Assembly: GCA_964487555.1 (NCBI GenBank)
Contig: CAZART010000037.1
Coordinates: forward strand, 1-42,331
Reading direction: 5' to 3'
Origin: CAZART01 sp964487555
GTDB lineage: Bacteria; Bacteroidota; Rhodothermia; Rhodothermales; VXPQ01
Length of the DNA stretch: 42,331 nt
This document shows, in pieces, positions 7,656 to 15,499 of this stretch. The notes beneath the pieces are model-generated. The model searched no databases, was not told the DNA's origin, and was given only the letters and a program-made list of their open reading frames with translations. The translations under genes were made by a program, and so were the position numbers. The stretch's first letter is position 1; the number at the start of each line of letters is the position of its first letter.

Positions 7656-9377
7656 ATGCCTCAACTGACCAATAAAGACGTAGCTCGCATCCTCAAGGCG
7701 ACGGCCTCGCTCATCGAGCTCACCGGCGGCAATGAGTTTCGTGCCCGTGCATTCAGCAGTGCCGCCCGTTCGATCGAGCGGCTGGACGATCCCATCCTCA
7801 AGCTCATCGAGGAGGATGGACTGAAGGACGTGCGCGGCATCGGGGCCGGTCTGGCGGCTCAAATCGAAGAGATCCTCCAGCGAGGCACTTTTGCGGTCTA
7901 CGAGGAGCTCCTCAGCGCGACCCCACCTGGTCTGACAGAGATCCTTCGTGTGAAAGGACTCGGCGCGAAAAAAGTTCGGCGGATCTGGCAGGTCCTCGGC
8001 ATCACCACGTTGGAGGAAGTAGAGGAAGCGGCGCTCATCGGGCGCCTGGCCGAACTCGACGGATTCGGCGAGAAGACGCAGGAGAACATCCTCGCAAACA
8101 TCAAGCTGCTAAAGCAGTACGGCTCGAAGCGTCGGTACGCCGATGCCGTCGTTGCAGCAGACCCGATGCTGGAGCGCATTCGGGCGATGCCGGGCGTAGC
8201 GACGGCGTCGTACGCGGGAGACCTGCGCCGGAAGATGGAAGTCGTCGCAGAGGTGGTCATCGTGGCCGGCGCCGAGGACGTCGATGCGGTGGCGACAACC
8301 CTTTCGGAGGGACCTTCATTACGTGCCGTCGAGATCGGTGCAGGCCAACGTCTCGAGGGTCGGCTCCCGGACGGGCTTCCGCTGCTGGTCCACCTCGTTC
8401 CTCCCGAGGTGTACGGGAACGCGTTGTGGCGGTTGACAGGCTCGCCCACCCACGTCGAAAGCTTCGAGACGAGGTATTCCGTCCCCGCATCGGCGCAGCA
8501 GGAGGCCGAGGTCTATCGCGCGGCGGGCGTGGCATTCATCGAGCCGGAGCTCAGAGAAGGACGGGGGGAGCTCGATGCGGCTGAGAACAGGTCACTGCCG
8601 ACGCTCATCAAAGAGGAGGATTTGCAGGGCACGCTTCACAACCACTCCACCTACAGCGACGGAGCACATTCCATTCGGCAGATGGTGGAAGCCGCGCGAT
8701 CGATGGGCCTTTCCTATTACGGCGTCTGCGATCACAGTCGTTCACTCTTCATCGCGCAAGGCCTCACCGTCGAAAGGTTGAGTGCCCAGCATGTCGAAAT
8801 CGACGCGCTCAACGAGGAGCTCGCTGAAGGCGACGGTGCGCCATTTCGCATCTTCAAGGGAACCGAGAGCGATATTCTCGAAGACGGCTCACTCGACTAT
8901 CCACCCGAAGTCCTGGCTACGCTTGATTTCGTCGTCGCGAGCGTCCACCAGGGATTTAATATGACTCGAGAGCAGGCGACGCGCCGCATCATCCGTGCCG
9001 TCGAGAATCCCTTTACGACGATACTGGGGCATCCTAGCGGACGATTACTTCTCCGTCGAGAAGGCTATCCGATCGATCACGAGCGCATCATCGACGCGTG
9101 TGTAGAGAACGGCGTAGTCATCGAGATTAACGCAAATCCGCGGCGCCTTGATCTTGACTGGCGGTGGGTTCATCATGCGCTCGATCGCGGGGCGATGATC
9201 GCGATCAATCCGGACGCCCATTCCATCGACGAGCTCTATTACGTTCAGTGGGGCATCGCCGTGGCAAGGAAAGGCTGGCTGACAGCCGAACGCTGCCTGA
9301 ACGCGATGAAGTTGGACGACTTCAGCTCGTGGCTCGAAGAACGTCGGCGCCGCCGCGTCGGTATAGCCCAGGTATAG
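7656..9377 (+). CDS. PolX-like protein: degenerate polymerase domain plus intact PHP nuclease
   Basis: This 573-residue protein is collinear with bacterial PolX. It has an 8-kDa/helix-hairpin-helix region (DVRGIGAGLAAQI at about 58-70; VKGLGAKKVRRI at about 99-110; DGFGEKTQENI at about 135-145), a polymerase palm at about 180-270, and a C-terminal PHP domain at about 325-565. The palm motif usually written GSxRR...GDID reads AGDLRRKMEVVAEVV: both DxD aspartates are replaced (Glu199, Val201), and the third catalytic Asp position appears as Leu in PLLVHLVPP. The PHP metal sites are all present (HNHSTYSDG, VCDHS, TESDIL, SVHQG, GHPSG, NPDAHS). It is probably a metal-dependent 3'-5' exonuclease or AP-site nuclease without polymerase activity. 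It heads a three-gene operon. Confidence 0.88.
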   Translation: MPQLTNKDVARILKATASLIELTGGNEFRARAFSSAARSIERLDDPILKLIEEDGLKDVRGIGAGLAAQIEEILQRGTFAVYEELLSATPPGLTEILRVKGLGAKKVRRIWQVLGITTLEEVEEAALIGRLAELDGFGEKTQENILANIKLLKQYGSKRRYADAVVAADPMLERIRAMPGVATASYAGDLRRKMEVVAEVVIVAGAEDVDAVATTLSEGPSLRAVEIGAGQRLEGRLPDGLPLLVHLVPPEVYGNALWRLTGSPTHVESFETRYSVPASAQQEAEVYRAAGVAFIEPELREGRGELDAAENRSLPTLIKEEDLQGTLHNHSTYSDGAHSIRQMVEAARSMGLSYYGVCDHSRSLFIAQGLTVERLSAQHVEIDALNEELAEGDGAPFRIFKGTESDILEDGSLDYPPEVLATLDFVVASVHQGFNMTREQATRRIIRAVENPFTTILGHPSGRLLLRREGYPIDHERIIDACVENGVVIEINANPRRLDLDWRWVHHALDRGAMIAINPDAHSIDELYYVQWGIAVARKGWLTAERCLNAMKLDDFSSWLEERRRRRVGIAQV

Positions 9378-9378
9378 G

Positions 9379-11367
9379 ATGTCCCGATTCCTTCTGATTG
9401 TATCTCTGGTCGTGCTCGCCGGCCTGGCGAGCGGTGGGATCATGCTGTACCTGGCGTACGGGCTGACGGACCGCCCCTCGCAAAGGACGGGTGTGCCCGG
9501 CCTTTCCGATTCGGTGACGGTAGAGCTTTTCAGCGACGCGTCGGCTCGGATCCGGGCCGCGAGCGAAGAGGATGCCTATGCAGCTCTCGGTTTCCTGCAC
9601 GCCCAGGAGCACGGATGGGCCATGGCGCTCTATCGCAGAACGGCGATCGGCCGGCTATCGGAATGGTTCGGAGACGGGCTCCTGGAATTAGACCGTCTCG
9701 CTCTCCGGCTGCGCCTCGCTCGTGGCGCCAGTGATGCTTTTGCGACCCTCGCCGAGGATCAGAAGCGTATCCTTGCTGCCTATGCCCGCGGTGTGAATGC
9801 CACGTGGGAGCAGCGGCGTGCGGGAATGCGCGACGAATTTGTCCTGCTGGACGTGGAGCCCGACCGGTGGGAGCCCTGGCATACGCTCGCCGTGGAGCGT
9901 CTCTATGCCTGGATGGCGGCGCCTCGGCCTCCGGCGGATACGCTCGCGGAAGCCGGAGGCGACGTGGCATCGTTCTTCGATGCGGACCACCTTCTTCAGC
10001 GGCTGCTCCATTTGCACGGCTTCGAACATAGTCTCGCCTGGACGCTTCGCGACAGCTCGGGAGTTCACCTTTTCCAGCGACACGTGTACGGCGCCTCGGC
10101 GCATCCCTTTTTTCAAAGTGTCGTTCTGGAATGGCCGGGTTCGCACCCCGTCAGCGGCGCGACGCTGATCGGCACGCCTTTCATGCCGGCAGGTAAAGAC
10201 GATGGTCGCGCGTGGGCGATTCTTCTATCGAGCGCACTATCGCTGGAACGTGCGGTCAGAGACACGGCGGAAGTATCGCCGGTGTTCGAGCGATTGATCA
10301 GTGCGGACGGCGAGGAGCACCTGCTGCGCATTGAGCGAACCGGCCTGGAAATTTTTTTCGAAGCTCCCCGGCCCTTCTTTGTGGCGACGGACACGACGGC
10401 AGCGGGGATGCGTCATGGGTGGATTCTACGCTGGAGCGGATTTCTCGCACCCACGGACGTTGACGCATGGATGATGCTCGCAGGCGGCAATGCCGCGGAA
10501 TTTCGATTGTTCGACGGGGATGGACTCGTGTTGGAACGGGACGGCAGCACGGTCGTCCTCGCACAGCCGGAGATGGCCGCCACTTTCAGTGGTGGATCTC
10601 TTGTCTCGAATACGCCCTGGGCGGCACATGCTGCCAAACGGCTAGACACGCTCCTCAAGGAAGATCCTCGGCAGATGGATCCTGCCGATTTGCGGAATGA
10701 TCGCACCAGCTCGTGGGCGGCGGAGCTGGCGCCTCAGATGACGAAGGACGCTATCGCGGTCCCCAACCAGCCCGCCATGGTCACTGAAGCCCTCGCTTTT
10801 CTTCGCAATTGGGACTTCGGCTACGACCGGGCGAGTATTGCCGCCTCGATCTTCGAAACGTGGGTGGGGGCGTATGAAGACAGCCTTGGGCATCTCCCCA
10901 CGCCGGCTATTCCGGATTCAACCATAAACGAGACGCTGGTGCGCTATGAGCTACTCGTCAAAGCGGTCGAACGTCTTGCGGTGAGGCATGGCGACAATCT
11001 CAGCCAGTGGCGCTGGGAGGATATTCAGCCGAAGCAATTTTATTTTCCGGTCTTCTCCGCTGATACGCTGCTCACCGTCGACGTGGGCCCCATCCCGGAA
11101 ACCCGGTATGCGCCCATCGAGATTCCCGGCGCCGGTCACCCCAGCACGCTGGTCTGGGGCCCGACTTTTGTCGATTCGGACCTGCTCTCTCCATCCGGTT
11201 GGGAAGCGTGGATCTCGACAGGCACCTGGGATGCGATGCGAGTGCGTACGCGCCGATTTCAGGCGTCACGCTTCTTCGGGCGTTATCTTGTCTCGGATCG
11301 ACAGCCGGAGCCTTCCGCAGTGGCGGCGCTCGACCGGCTCGACCGCACAATCGTGCTCCTCCCTTAG
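9379..11367 (+). CDS. Penicillin acylase (S45)-like protein with altered active-site motif
   Basis: A 662-residue protein with an N-terminal membrane anchor or signal (residues 5-29), then the penicillin-acylase alpha-chain pattern: AYAALGFLHAQEHGWAMALYRRTAIGRLSEWFG and YARGVNATWE. S45 enzymes mature by autocleavage before a Ser in a GSNNW-type motif; the corresponding place here reads HSLAW, keeping Ser218 and Trp221 but losing both Asn. The following VSGATLIGTPFMPAGKDDGRAWAI matches the usual beta-chain segment. Activity as an amidase is therefore uncertain. The ATG is one base after the PolX-like stop, indicating translational coupling. Substrate is unknown (acyl amides or acyl-homoserine lactones in characterised relatives). 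Confidence 0.75.
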   Translation: MSRFLLIVSLVVLAGLASGGIMLYLAYGLTDRPSQRTGVPGLSDSVTVELFSDASARIRAASEEDAYAALGFLHAQEHGWAMALYRRTAIGRLSEWFGDGLLELDRLALRLRLARGASDAFATLAEDQKRILAAYARGVNATWEQRRAGMRDEFVLLDVEPDRWEPWHTLAVERLYAWMAAPRPPADTLAEAGGDVASFFDADHLLQRLLHLHGFEHSLAWTLRDSSGVHLFQRHVYGASAHPFFQSVVLEWPGSHPVSGATLIGTPFMPAGKDDGRAWAILLSSALSLERAVRDTAEVSPVFERLISADGEEHLLRIERTGLEIFFEAPRPFFVATDTTAAGMRHGWILRWSGFLAPTDVDAWMMLAGGNAAEFRLFDGDGLVLERDGSTVVLAQPEMAATFSGGSLVSNTPWAAHAAKRLDTLLKEDPRQMDPADLRNDRTSSWAAELAPQMTKDAIAVPNQPAMVTEALAFLRNWDFGYDRASIAASIFETWVGAYEDSLGHLPTPAIPDSTINETLVRYELLVKAVERLAVRHGDNLSQWRWEDIQPKQFYFPVFSADTLLTVDVGPIPETRYAPIEIPGAGHPSTLVWGPTFVDSDLLSPSGWEAWISTGTWDAMRVRTRRFQASRFFGRYLVSDRQPEPSAVAALDRLDRTIVLLP

Positions 11368-11383
11368 TTCCGCGCCGACAACG

Positions 11384-12313
11384 ATGGCCGACGAGACCAT
11401 TTACATCGGGCTGGATGCCGGTGGATCCAAAACGGAACTGCTGGCCGCGTCCCACCAGCACGAGGAGCTGCTCACACTGTTCGATGCCTCTGCGAATCCG
11501 GCCCGTGTAGGTTTCAGCGCCTCGATAGACGTGTTGAGCGGGCTGATCCGCAAGGCCATGGACGCGCTGCCGAACCGAGCTGTTGCGGCGGTGTGCGCGG
11601 GCATCGCCGGAGCCGGCCGGCCCGCGGAACAGCAGCGCATCCACGAGGGCCTATCCACCAGCATTCCTGAGATCGCCGGCGAGCACCTGCTGATCACTCA
11701 CGATGCGGACATTGGGCTCGAGGCGGCGTTTGAGAGCGAGGGTGGTATCATGGTGATTGCGGGAACGGGGTCGGTTGCGCTCGCCCGCACAAATGACGGA
11801 CTGACGAAGCGCGTCGGCGGCTGGGGCTACTTGATCGGTGACGAGGGAAGCGGCTATGCCCTCGGCGTCTCCGCGTTACGGGCGTACGCTCACGCACTTG
11901 ACGGAGGTCCGGAAACCGCGCTGCGTGCTCGCATTGCCGAGGAATTCGGCATTCGCGATACGACGGAGCTCTTTTATCGCGTCTACGAGGAGAAAATGCC
12001 GCTGCAGAGGCTGGCGCCACTCGTCGTCCGAGCGGCGGAGGAAGGCGATGAGATCGCCCTCGACATCGTTCAGACGCAGGCGCGCGAGCTCGCCGAGCAG
12101 GTCCGCTGGCTCGCAGACCGAGCGGACAAAGTCACTCCGCAGATTGCTTTTCTGGGGGGCGTCGCAAACCACCCCTTCTATCGCACCGTGCTCAAGAACG
12201 CGGTTCTCGAAAAACTAGGCGGATGGTCGATCATCCAACCCAAAAACCGGCCTGTGGTAGGCGCGTGGCGTCTCGCGCGGCAGCGTGCGGCGGCTCTTGC
12301 GGAAAGCCGGTGA
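11384..12313 (+). CDS. BadF/BadG/BcrA/BcrD ATPase family sugar kinase (N-acetylglucosamine kinase-like)
   Basis: The start was set at ATG 11384 because the protein then opens with the ASKHA phosphate loop IYIGLDAGGSKTELLA. Upstream in-frame sequence is only the shadow of the preceding gene. The 309 residues include the second phosphate/hinge elements VCAGIAGAGRP, ITHDADIGLEAAF and IAGTGSVALA, and GWGYLIGDEGSGYALG, which are typical of eukaryote-type GlcNAc kinase homologues in the BadF family. It likely phosphorylates an amino sugar such as GlcNAc with ATP in the cytosol; the exact sugar is inferred. It follows the acylase-like gene by 16 bases and converges with the symporter gene (17-base gap). 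Confidence 0.85.
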   Translation: MADETIYIGLDAGGSKTELLAASHQHEELLTLFDASANPARVGFSASIDVLSGLIRKAMDALPNRAVAAVCAGIAGAGRPAEQQRIHEGLSTSIPEIAGEHLLITHDADIGLEAAFESEGGIMVIAGTGSVALARTNDGLTKRVGGWGYLIGDEGSGYALGVSALRAYAHALDGGPETALRARIAEEFGIRDTTELFYRVYEEKMPLQRLAPLVVRAAEEGDEIALDIVQTQARELAEQVRWLADRADKVTPQIAFLGGVANHPFYRTVLKNAVLEKLGGWSIIQPKNRPVVGAWRLARQRAAALAESR

Positions 12314-12330
12314 GTGCGAATCGAGCGTCT

Positions 12331-13983
12331 CTATATCGCCGCTGCCTGGGGATAACGCACTTCGTCAACGAGATCCTGTACGCTCTGCGGTGGTGCGGGT
12401 GTGAAGAGGGACACCCCGATCGTTACGGCAAAATTGAGGAGCATTCCGACGACGCCGATTCCCTGGGCATTGATGCCCAGGAAGCTATCTACGATTTGCT
12501 CCTCCATACCGGGAATCACGTTCTGCGCGCGCATCAGAGCAATCATGATGAAGGTGAAGGCGAGGCCGATGCTCATCCCCCAGATCGCGCCCTCTTTATT
12601 CGTACGTTTCCAAAATATCCCCAGAACAATCACGGGGAAAAACGACGCCGCAGCCAGGCCGAAAGCAAACGCCACGACTTCGGCGACGAATCCAAGCGGA
12701 TAGATACCGAGGAATCCGGCTAGGAGGACGGCCAGGAAAATCATGGCGCGGCCGACGAAGAGCCGCTTGCGCTCGGTAGCTTTCGGATTGATAATCGAGC
12801 CGTAGATGTCGTGCGCGAGCGAACTCGAGATTACGAGGAGCAGTCCCGAAGCGGTTGACAGCGCGGCCGCGAGCCCGCCTGCCGCAACCAGCGCTACGAC
12901 GAACGGCGGCAGATTTGCGATTTCCGGGGTAGCCAGCACGATGATGTCCCGGTTGATGGCCGAGAGAAGCTCCTCGGCGCTGTGCACGCCGCCTTCGGGA
13001 AGGTTGATGAGACCGGTCGCCGCCCAGCTCTCCACCCATGGTTGTGTGGCGATTTCAGGGCCCATTTCCGCAAACTGATTGAGAATGTAGTACTTCGCAA
13101 ACATGGCCACAGCCGGCGCCGTGGTGTAGAGAATACCGATGAAAAGCAGCGCCCAGAAAGCCGACCAGCGGGCCGCCTGCACACTCTTGACGGTATAAAA
13201 TCGAACGATTACGTGTGGAAGACCGGCCGTCCCCGCCATCAAACAGAGCGTAATACAGAAGACGTTGAGCTTCGACAAATTGGTGAACGGATTCGAATAG
13301 GACGTGAGGCCGAGATCTTGCTGGATCTGGTTGAGTTTTGGAAGGATCTCTTCGATCGCTATCTGTGGGACCGGATTGCCGGTTAACACGAACGCGATGG
13401 CGATGGCTGGAATCGTGTACGCGAAGATAAGGACGCAGTACTGGGCCACCTGCGTATAGGTGATCCCTTTCATCCCTCCCAGGACGGCGAAGAAGGCGAC
13501 GATGGCCATGCCGATGGCGACGCCGACTTCGAATGGCACTTCGAGAAACCGGCTGAATGCGACCCCGACCCCGGCCATCTGCCCGGCGACGTAGGTGAAC
13601 GACACAAAAATCGCCGCGATGGCGGCCACCACGCGCGCGGAATTCGAGTAGTAGCGCTCACCGACGAAGTCGGGTACGGTGTACTTCCCGAATTTCCGCA
13701 GGAACGGCGCGAGAAGGAGGGCCAGAAGGACGTATCCGCCCGTCCATCCCATCAGGTAGACCGCACCGTCGAATCCCATGAAGGAAATCAGCCCGGCCAT
13801 AGAGATGAACGAGGCGGCGCTCATCCAGTCGGCTGCGGTCGCGGCGCCGTTGGCGATGGCCGGCACGCCCTGACCGGCGACGTAAAAGCCGCTCGTCGAG
13901 GCGACGCGGCTGCGGTATCCGATGTAGATGTAGGCGGCGAAGGTGAGCCCCACGGTCACCCAGGTCCATGCTTGAATTCCCAT
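12331..13983 (-). CDS. Sodium:solute symporter, VC_2705/ActP-like large subunit
   Basis: A 550-residue membrane protein with about 13 helices and SSS-family signatures: FYVAGQGVPAIANGAATAADWMSAASFISMAGL near the N-terminus and GGLAAALSTASGLLLVISSSLAHDIY in the central Na+-site region. The start at 13983 (MGIQAWTW) is preferred because the DUF4212 stop codon ends one base earlier on this strand. A longer in-frame reading adds only a repeat-encoded Pro-Leu tract. With the DUF4212 subunit it forms the two-component carrier type often associated with acetyl-CoA synthetase, so acetate or a similar small organic acid is the likely substrate (inference). Confidence 0.9.
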   Translation of the reverse strand: MGIQAWTWVTVGLTFAAYIYIGYRSRVASTSGFYVAGQGVPAIANGAATAADWMSAASFISMAGLISFMGFDGAVYLMGWTGGYVLLALLLAPFLRKFGKYTVPDFVGERYYSNSARVVAAIAAIFVSFTYVAGQMAGVGVAFSRFLEVPFEVGVAIGMAIVAFFAVLGGMKGITYTQVAQYCVLIFAYTIPAIAIAFVLTGNPVPQIAIEEILPKLNQIQQDLGLTSYSNPFTNLSKLNVFCITLCLMAGTAGLPHVIVRFYTVKSVQAARWSAFWALLFIGILYTTAPAVAMFAKYYILNQFAEMGPEIATQPWVESWAATGLINLPEGGVHSAEELLSAINRDIIVLATPEIANLPPFVVALVAAGGLAAALSTASGLLLVISSSLAHDIYGSIINPKATERKRLFVGRAMIFLAVLLAGFLGIYPLGFVAEVVAFAFGLAAASFFPVIVLGIFWKRTNKEGAIWGMSIGLAFTFIMIALMRAQNVIPGMEEQIVDSFLGINAQGIGVVGMLLNFAVTIGVSLFTPAPPQSVQDLVDEVRYPQAAAI

Positions 13984-13984
13984 C

Positions 13985-14314
13985 TTATGAGGAAGGGGAA
14001 GAGGAAGAGGAAGAGGAAGAGGTGGCGGGCCCGGGTGTGGCTGCTCGGCCGGGCCGTCGGGTGTCGAGACCGGCATCGCGGTCGGCTTTACCGCTCAGAA
14101 GGGCGTAGGCGAGAATCAACAGGATGAAGACGTAGATGGAGCCTTGCTGGGCCATCCAGAAGCCGAGGGGCATTTCGCCGAGAGTGATCCGGTTGAGCTC
14201 TTCGACGAACAGGATGCTCATGCCGAACCCGACGACGGCCCAGATCGCAAGGAGTACGACCGTGCGGCGCACCTGGTGACGCCAGTAAATCTTACGGTTT
14301 GAATGCGTTTTCAT
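13985..14314 (-). CDS. DUF4212 sodium/substrate symporter small subunit
   Basis: A 109-residue protein beginning MKTHSNRKIYWRHQVRRTVV, with two transmembrane helices at about residues 18-40 and 52-75 (GFWMAQQGSIYVFILLILAYALL). This is the standard DUF4212 architecture that accompanies VC_2705-type symporters. The family is normally about 80-100 residues; here the C-terminus is lengthened by a Thr/Pro/Ala linker and a Ser-rich tail encoded by the GGAAGA repeat. Its stop is one base from the symporter ATG, so the two are translationally coupled. The longer open frame upstream to 14917 is the shadow of the DapA-like gene. Confidence 0.88.
   Translation of the reverse strand: MKTHSNRKIYWRHQVRRTVVLLAIWAVVGFGMSILFVEELNRITLGEMPLGFWMAQQGSIYVFILLILAYALLSGKADRDAGLDTRRPGRAATPGPATSSSSSSSSPSS
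13991..14022. repeat. Hexanucleotide microsatellite (GGAAGA)n at a gene junction
   Basis: On the plus strand the sequence is GGAAGG followed by four perfect GGAAGA units and GG. On the coding strand it is TCT-TCC, giving the Ser-Ser repeats at the C-terminus of the DUF4212 protein. It ends 8 bases before the symporter start codon. Gain or loss of units keeps the frame but changes tail length. Confidence 0.9.
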
Positions 14315-14375
14315 AGGGATACCGGTCGGCAACGAGGCGTCGGAACGGCGGTCTTGAAGCGCCCGTCGTCGTTGG

Positions 14376-15353
14376 TCAACGGATGAGTTCGAGCCGTTCG
14401 GCGATGTCTCGTAAGATAGGCACATCGCTTCCGGGACGCCGCGCGGCCTTCGGATGAGGCTCATCGCCACCGTTCCATCCCCGTATTTTAAGAAATTGCG
14501 CGGCGCTGTGCTTGTACGCGGGCACGGGTGCGCGGAAGGAGAAGAAGCCAAGATACTGAAGCAGGTCGTTGAGTTCGAAGAATGCGGGGTCGCCGGCCGC
14601 CCAGTAGCGGTCGCGCTCGGCGAACACGTCGGGCGCAAACGTGCTGAGGCCGAGCAGATAGTCGCTCCCGTACATGACCATGTCGATGGCGAGATCGTTA
14701 CCCGTGAAGAGCTTGAATTCGGGCCGTATCTCGTCGCGGAGTGCGAGTCGGCGCCACTCCGCGACGCGGCTGAGGGAAGAGTGCTTCGCGCCGGTGCACT
14801 GGGGAATGGCGAGCAGAGCCTTGTAGGTGTCGATGTCGTATATCTGGCCGAAGGGCGCAAACATCTGCCCGAGCTCGAACGCAATAAATTCCGGGCATCG
14901 CTCGCCGATCCGTTCATACGATGTGATAATGGCGCCGGGCGGCTGCGAGGTCAGGCCGTAGGATTGGAAGACGATCGGCGTGCCGCCATGCTCGTGAATC
15001 AGGTCGATTTCGCGGCGATAGGCGTCGATGTCGAAAACGTCTCCGGGTTCATCGCGGACGAAGGCACCGGCGAGGAACGTACGGTCGCTCCCGAGCACGT
15101 CGCGTGTGTGCCGGAGAACCTCCTGCCGTTCGTCGCGACGGAGCAGGTTTACGTATCCGGTGTCCATGTTGATAGCGGGTGTAAGGCCGGCGTCGGACGT
15201 CCGCGCGACGTGGACGCGGAACTCATCCCACTCGATAGAGCTGTCCGAATACGGTACAAGGACGGCCGAGATACCGGTGATCCGCCGGCACGGCCGGATA
15301 GGAGGAACGGCATCCGGCAACGCTTCAGCGGCCTTCGGTCGTCGGTGATTCAT
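14376..15353 (-). CDS. DapA/NanA-family (dihydrodipicolinate synthase-like) TIM-barrel lyase
   Basis: A 325-residue class I aldolase-fold protein. The loop NMDTGYVNLL matches the GTTGE region, SYGLTSQPPG the substrate loop, and Lys190 in TGAKHSSL is the expected Schiff-base lysine. The position of the usual catalytic Tyr (YNxP) reads FEL in FIAFELGQ, so the chemistry may differ from standard DapA. It sits at the downstream end of the polysaccharide island on the same strand. A role in splitting a 2-keto-3-deoxy sugar acid such as KDG to pyruvate is plausible but inferred; dihydrodipicolinate synthesis is unlikely. It is separated from the cytochrome gene by 146 bases. Confidence 0.75.
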   Translation of the reverse strand: MNHRRPKAAEALPDAVPPIRPCRRITGISAVLVPYSDSSIEWDEFRVHVARTSDAGLTPAINMDTGYVNLLRRDERQEVLRHTRDVLGSDRTFLAGAFVRDEPGDVFDIDAYRREIDLIHEHGGTPIVFQSYGLTSQPPGAIITSYERIGERCPEFIAFELGQMFAPFGQIYDIDTYKALLAIPQCTGAKHSSLSRVAEWRRLALRDEIRPEFKLFTGNDLAIDMVMYGSDYLLGLSTFAPDVFAERDRYWAAGDPAFFELNDLLQYLGFFSFRAPVPAYKHSAAQFLKIRGWNGGDEPHPKAARRPGSDVPILRDIAERLELIR

Positions 15354-15380
15354 AGGGTTGTAGGATTCGAGTGACGATGA

Positions 15381-15400
15381 AAATGCGGGCTTCCACCCGC
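15381..15400 (-). terminator. Possible weak terminator hairpin upstream of the DapA-like gene
   Basis: On the minus strand GCGGG, six bases and CCCGC form a 5-bp GC stem (15396-15400 with 15385-15389) followed by ATTTTC. It lies 100 bases after the cytochrome-gene stop and 28 bases before the DapA-like ATG. The stem is short and the T run interrupted, so it may only partly end transcription or act on ribosome access. Confidence 0.3.
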
Positions 15401-15499
15401 CGCTGAGCGATGGTCCTTGCGGCGGCTAGCGGTCTGGCAGCGTCACTTTAATGCGCGGAGAAGGAACACCGAGCCCGAGAGTTTCGGACGGGCCCACTT

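Noticed and set aside
10988..11383. N-terminal extension of the BadF-type kinase
   Set aside because: It lies inside the acylase-like gene in another frame; the kinase phosphate loop begins right after ATG 11384.
13985..14917. A 310-codon minus-strand frame rich in Ser and Arg
   Set aside because: Only its last 109 codons (DUF4212) show a family match; the upstream part is a shifted reading of the DapA-like gene.
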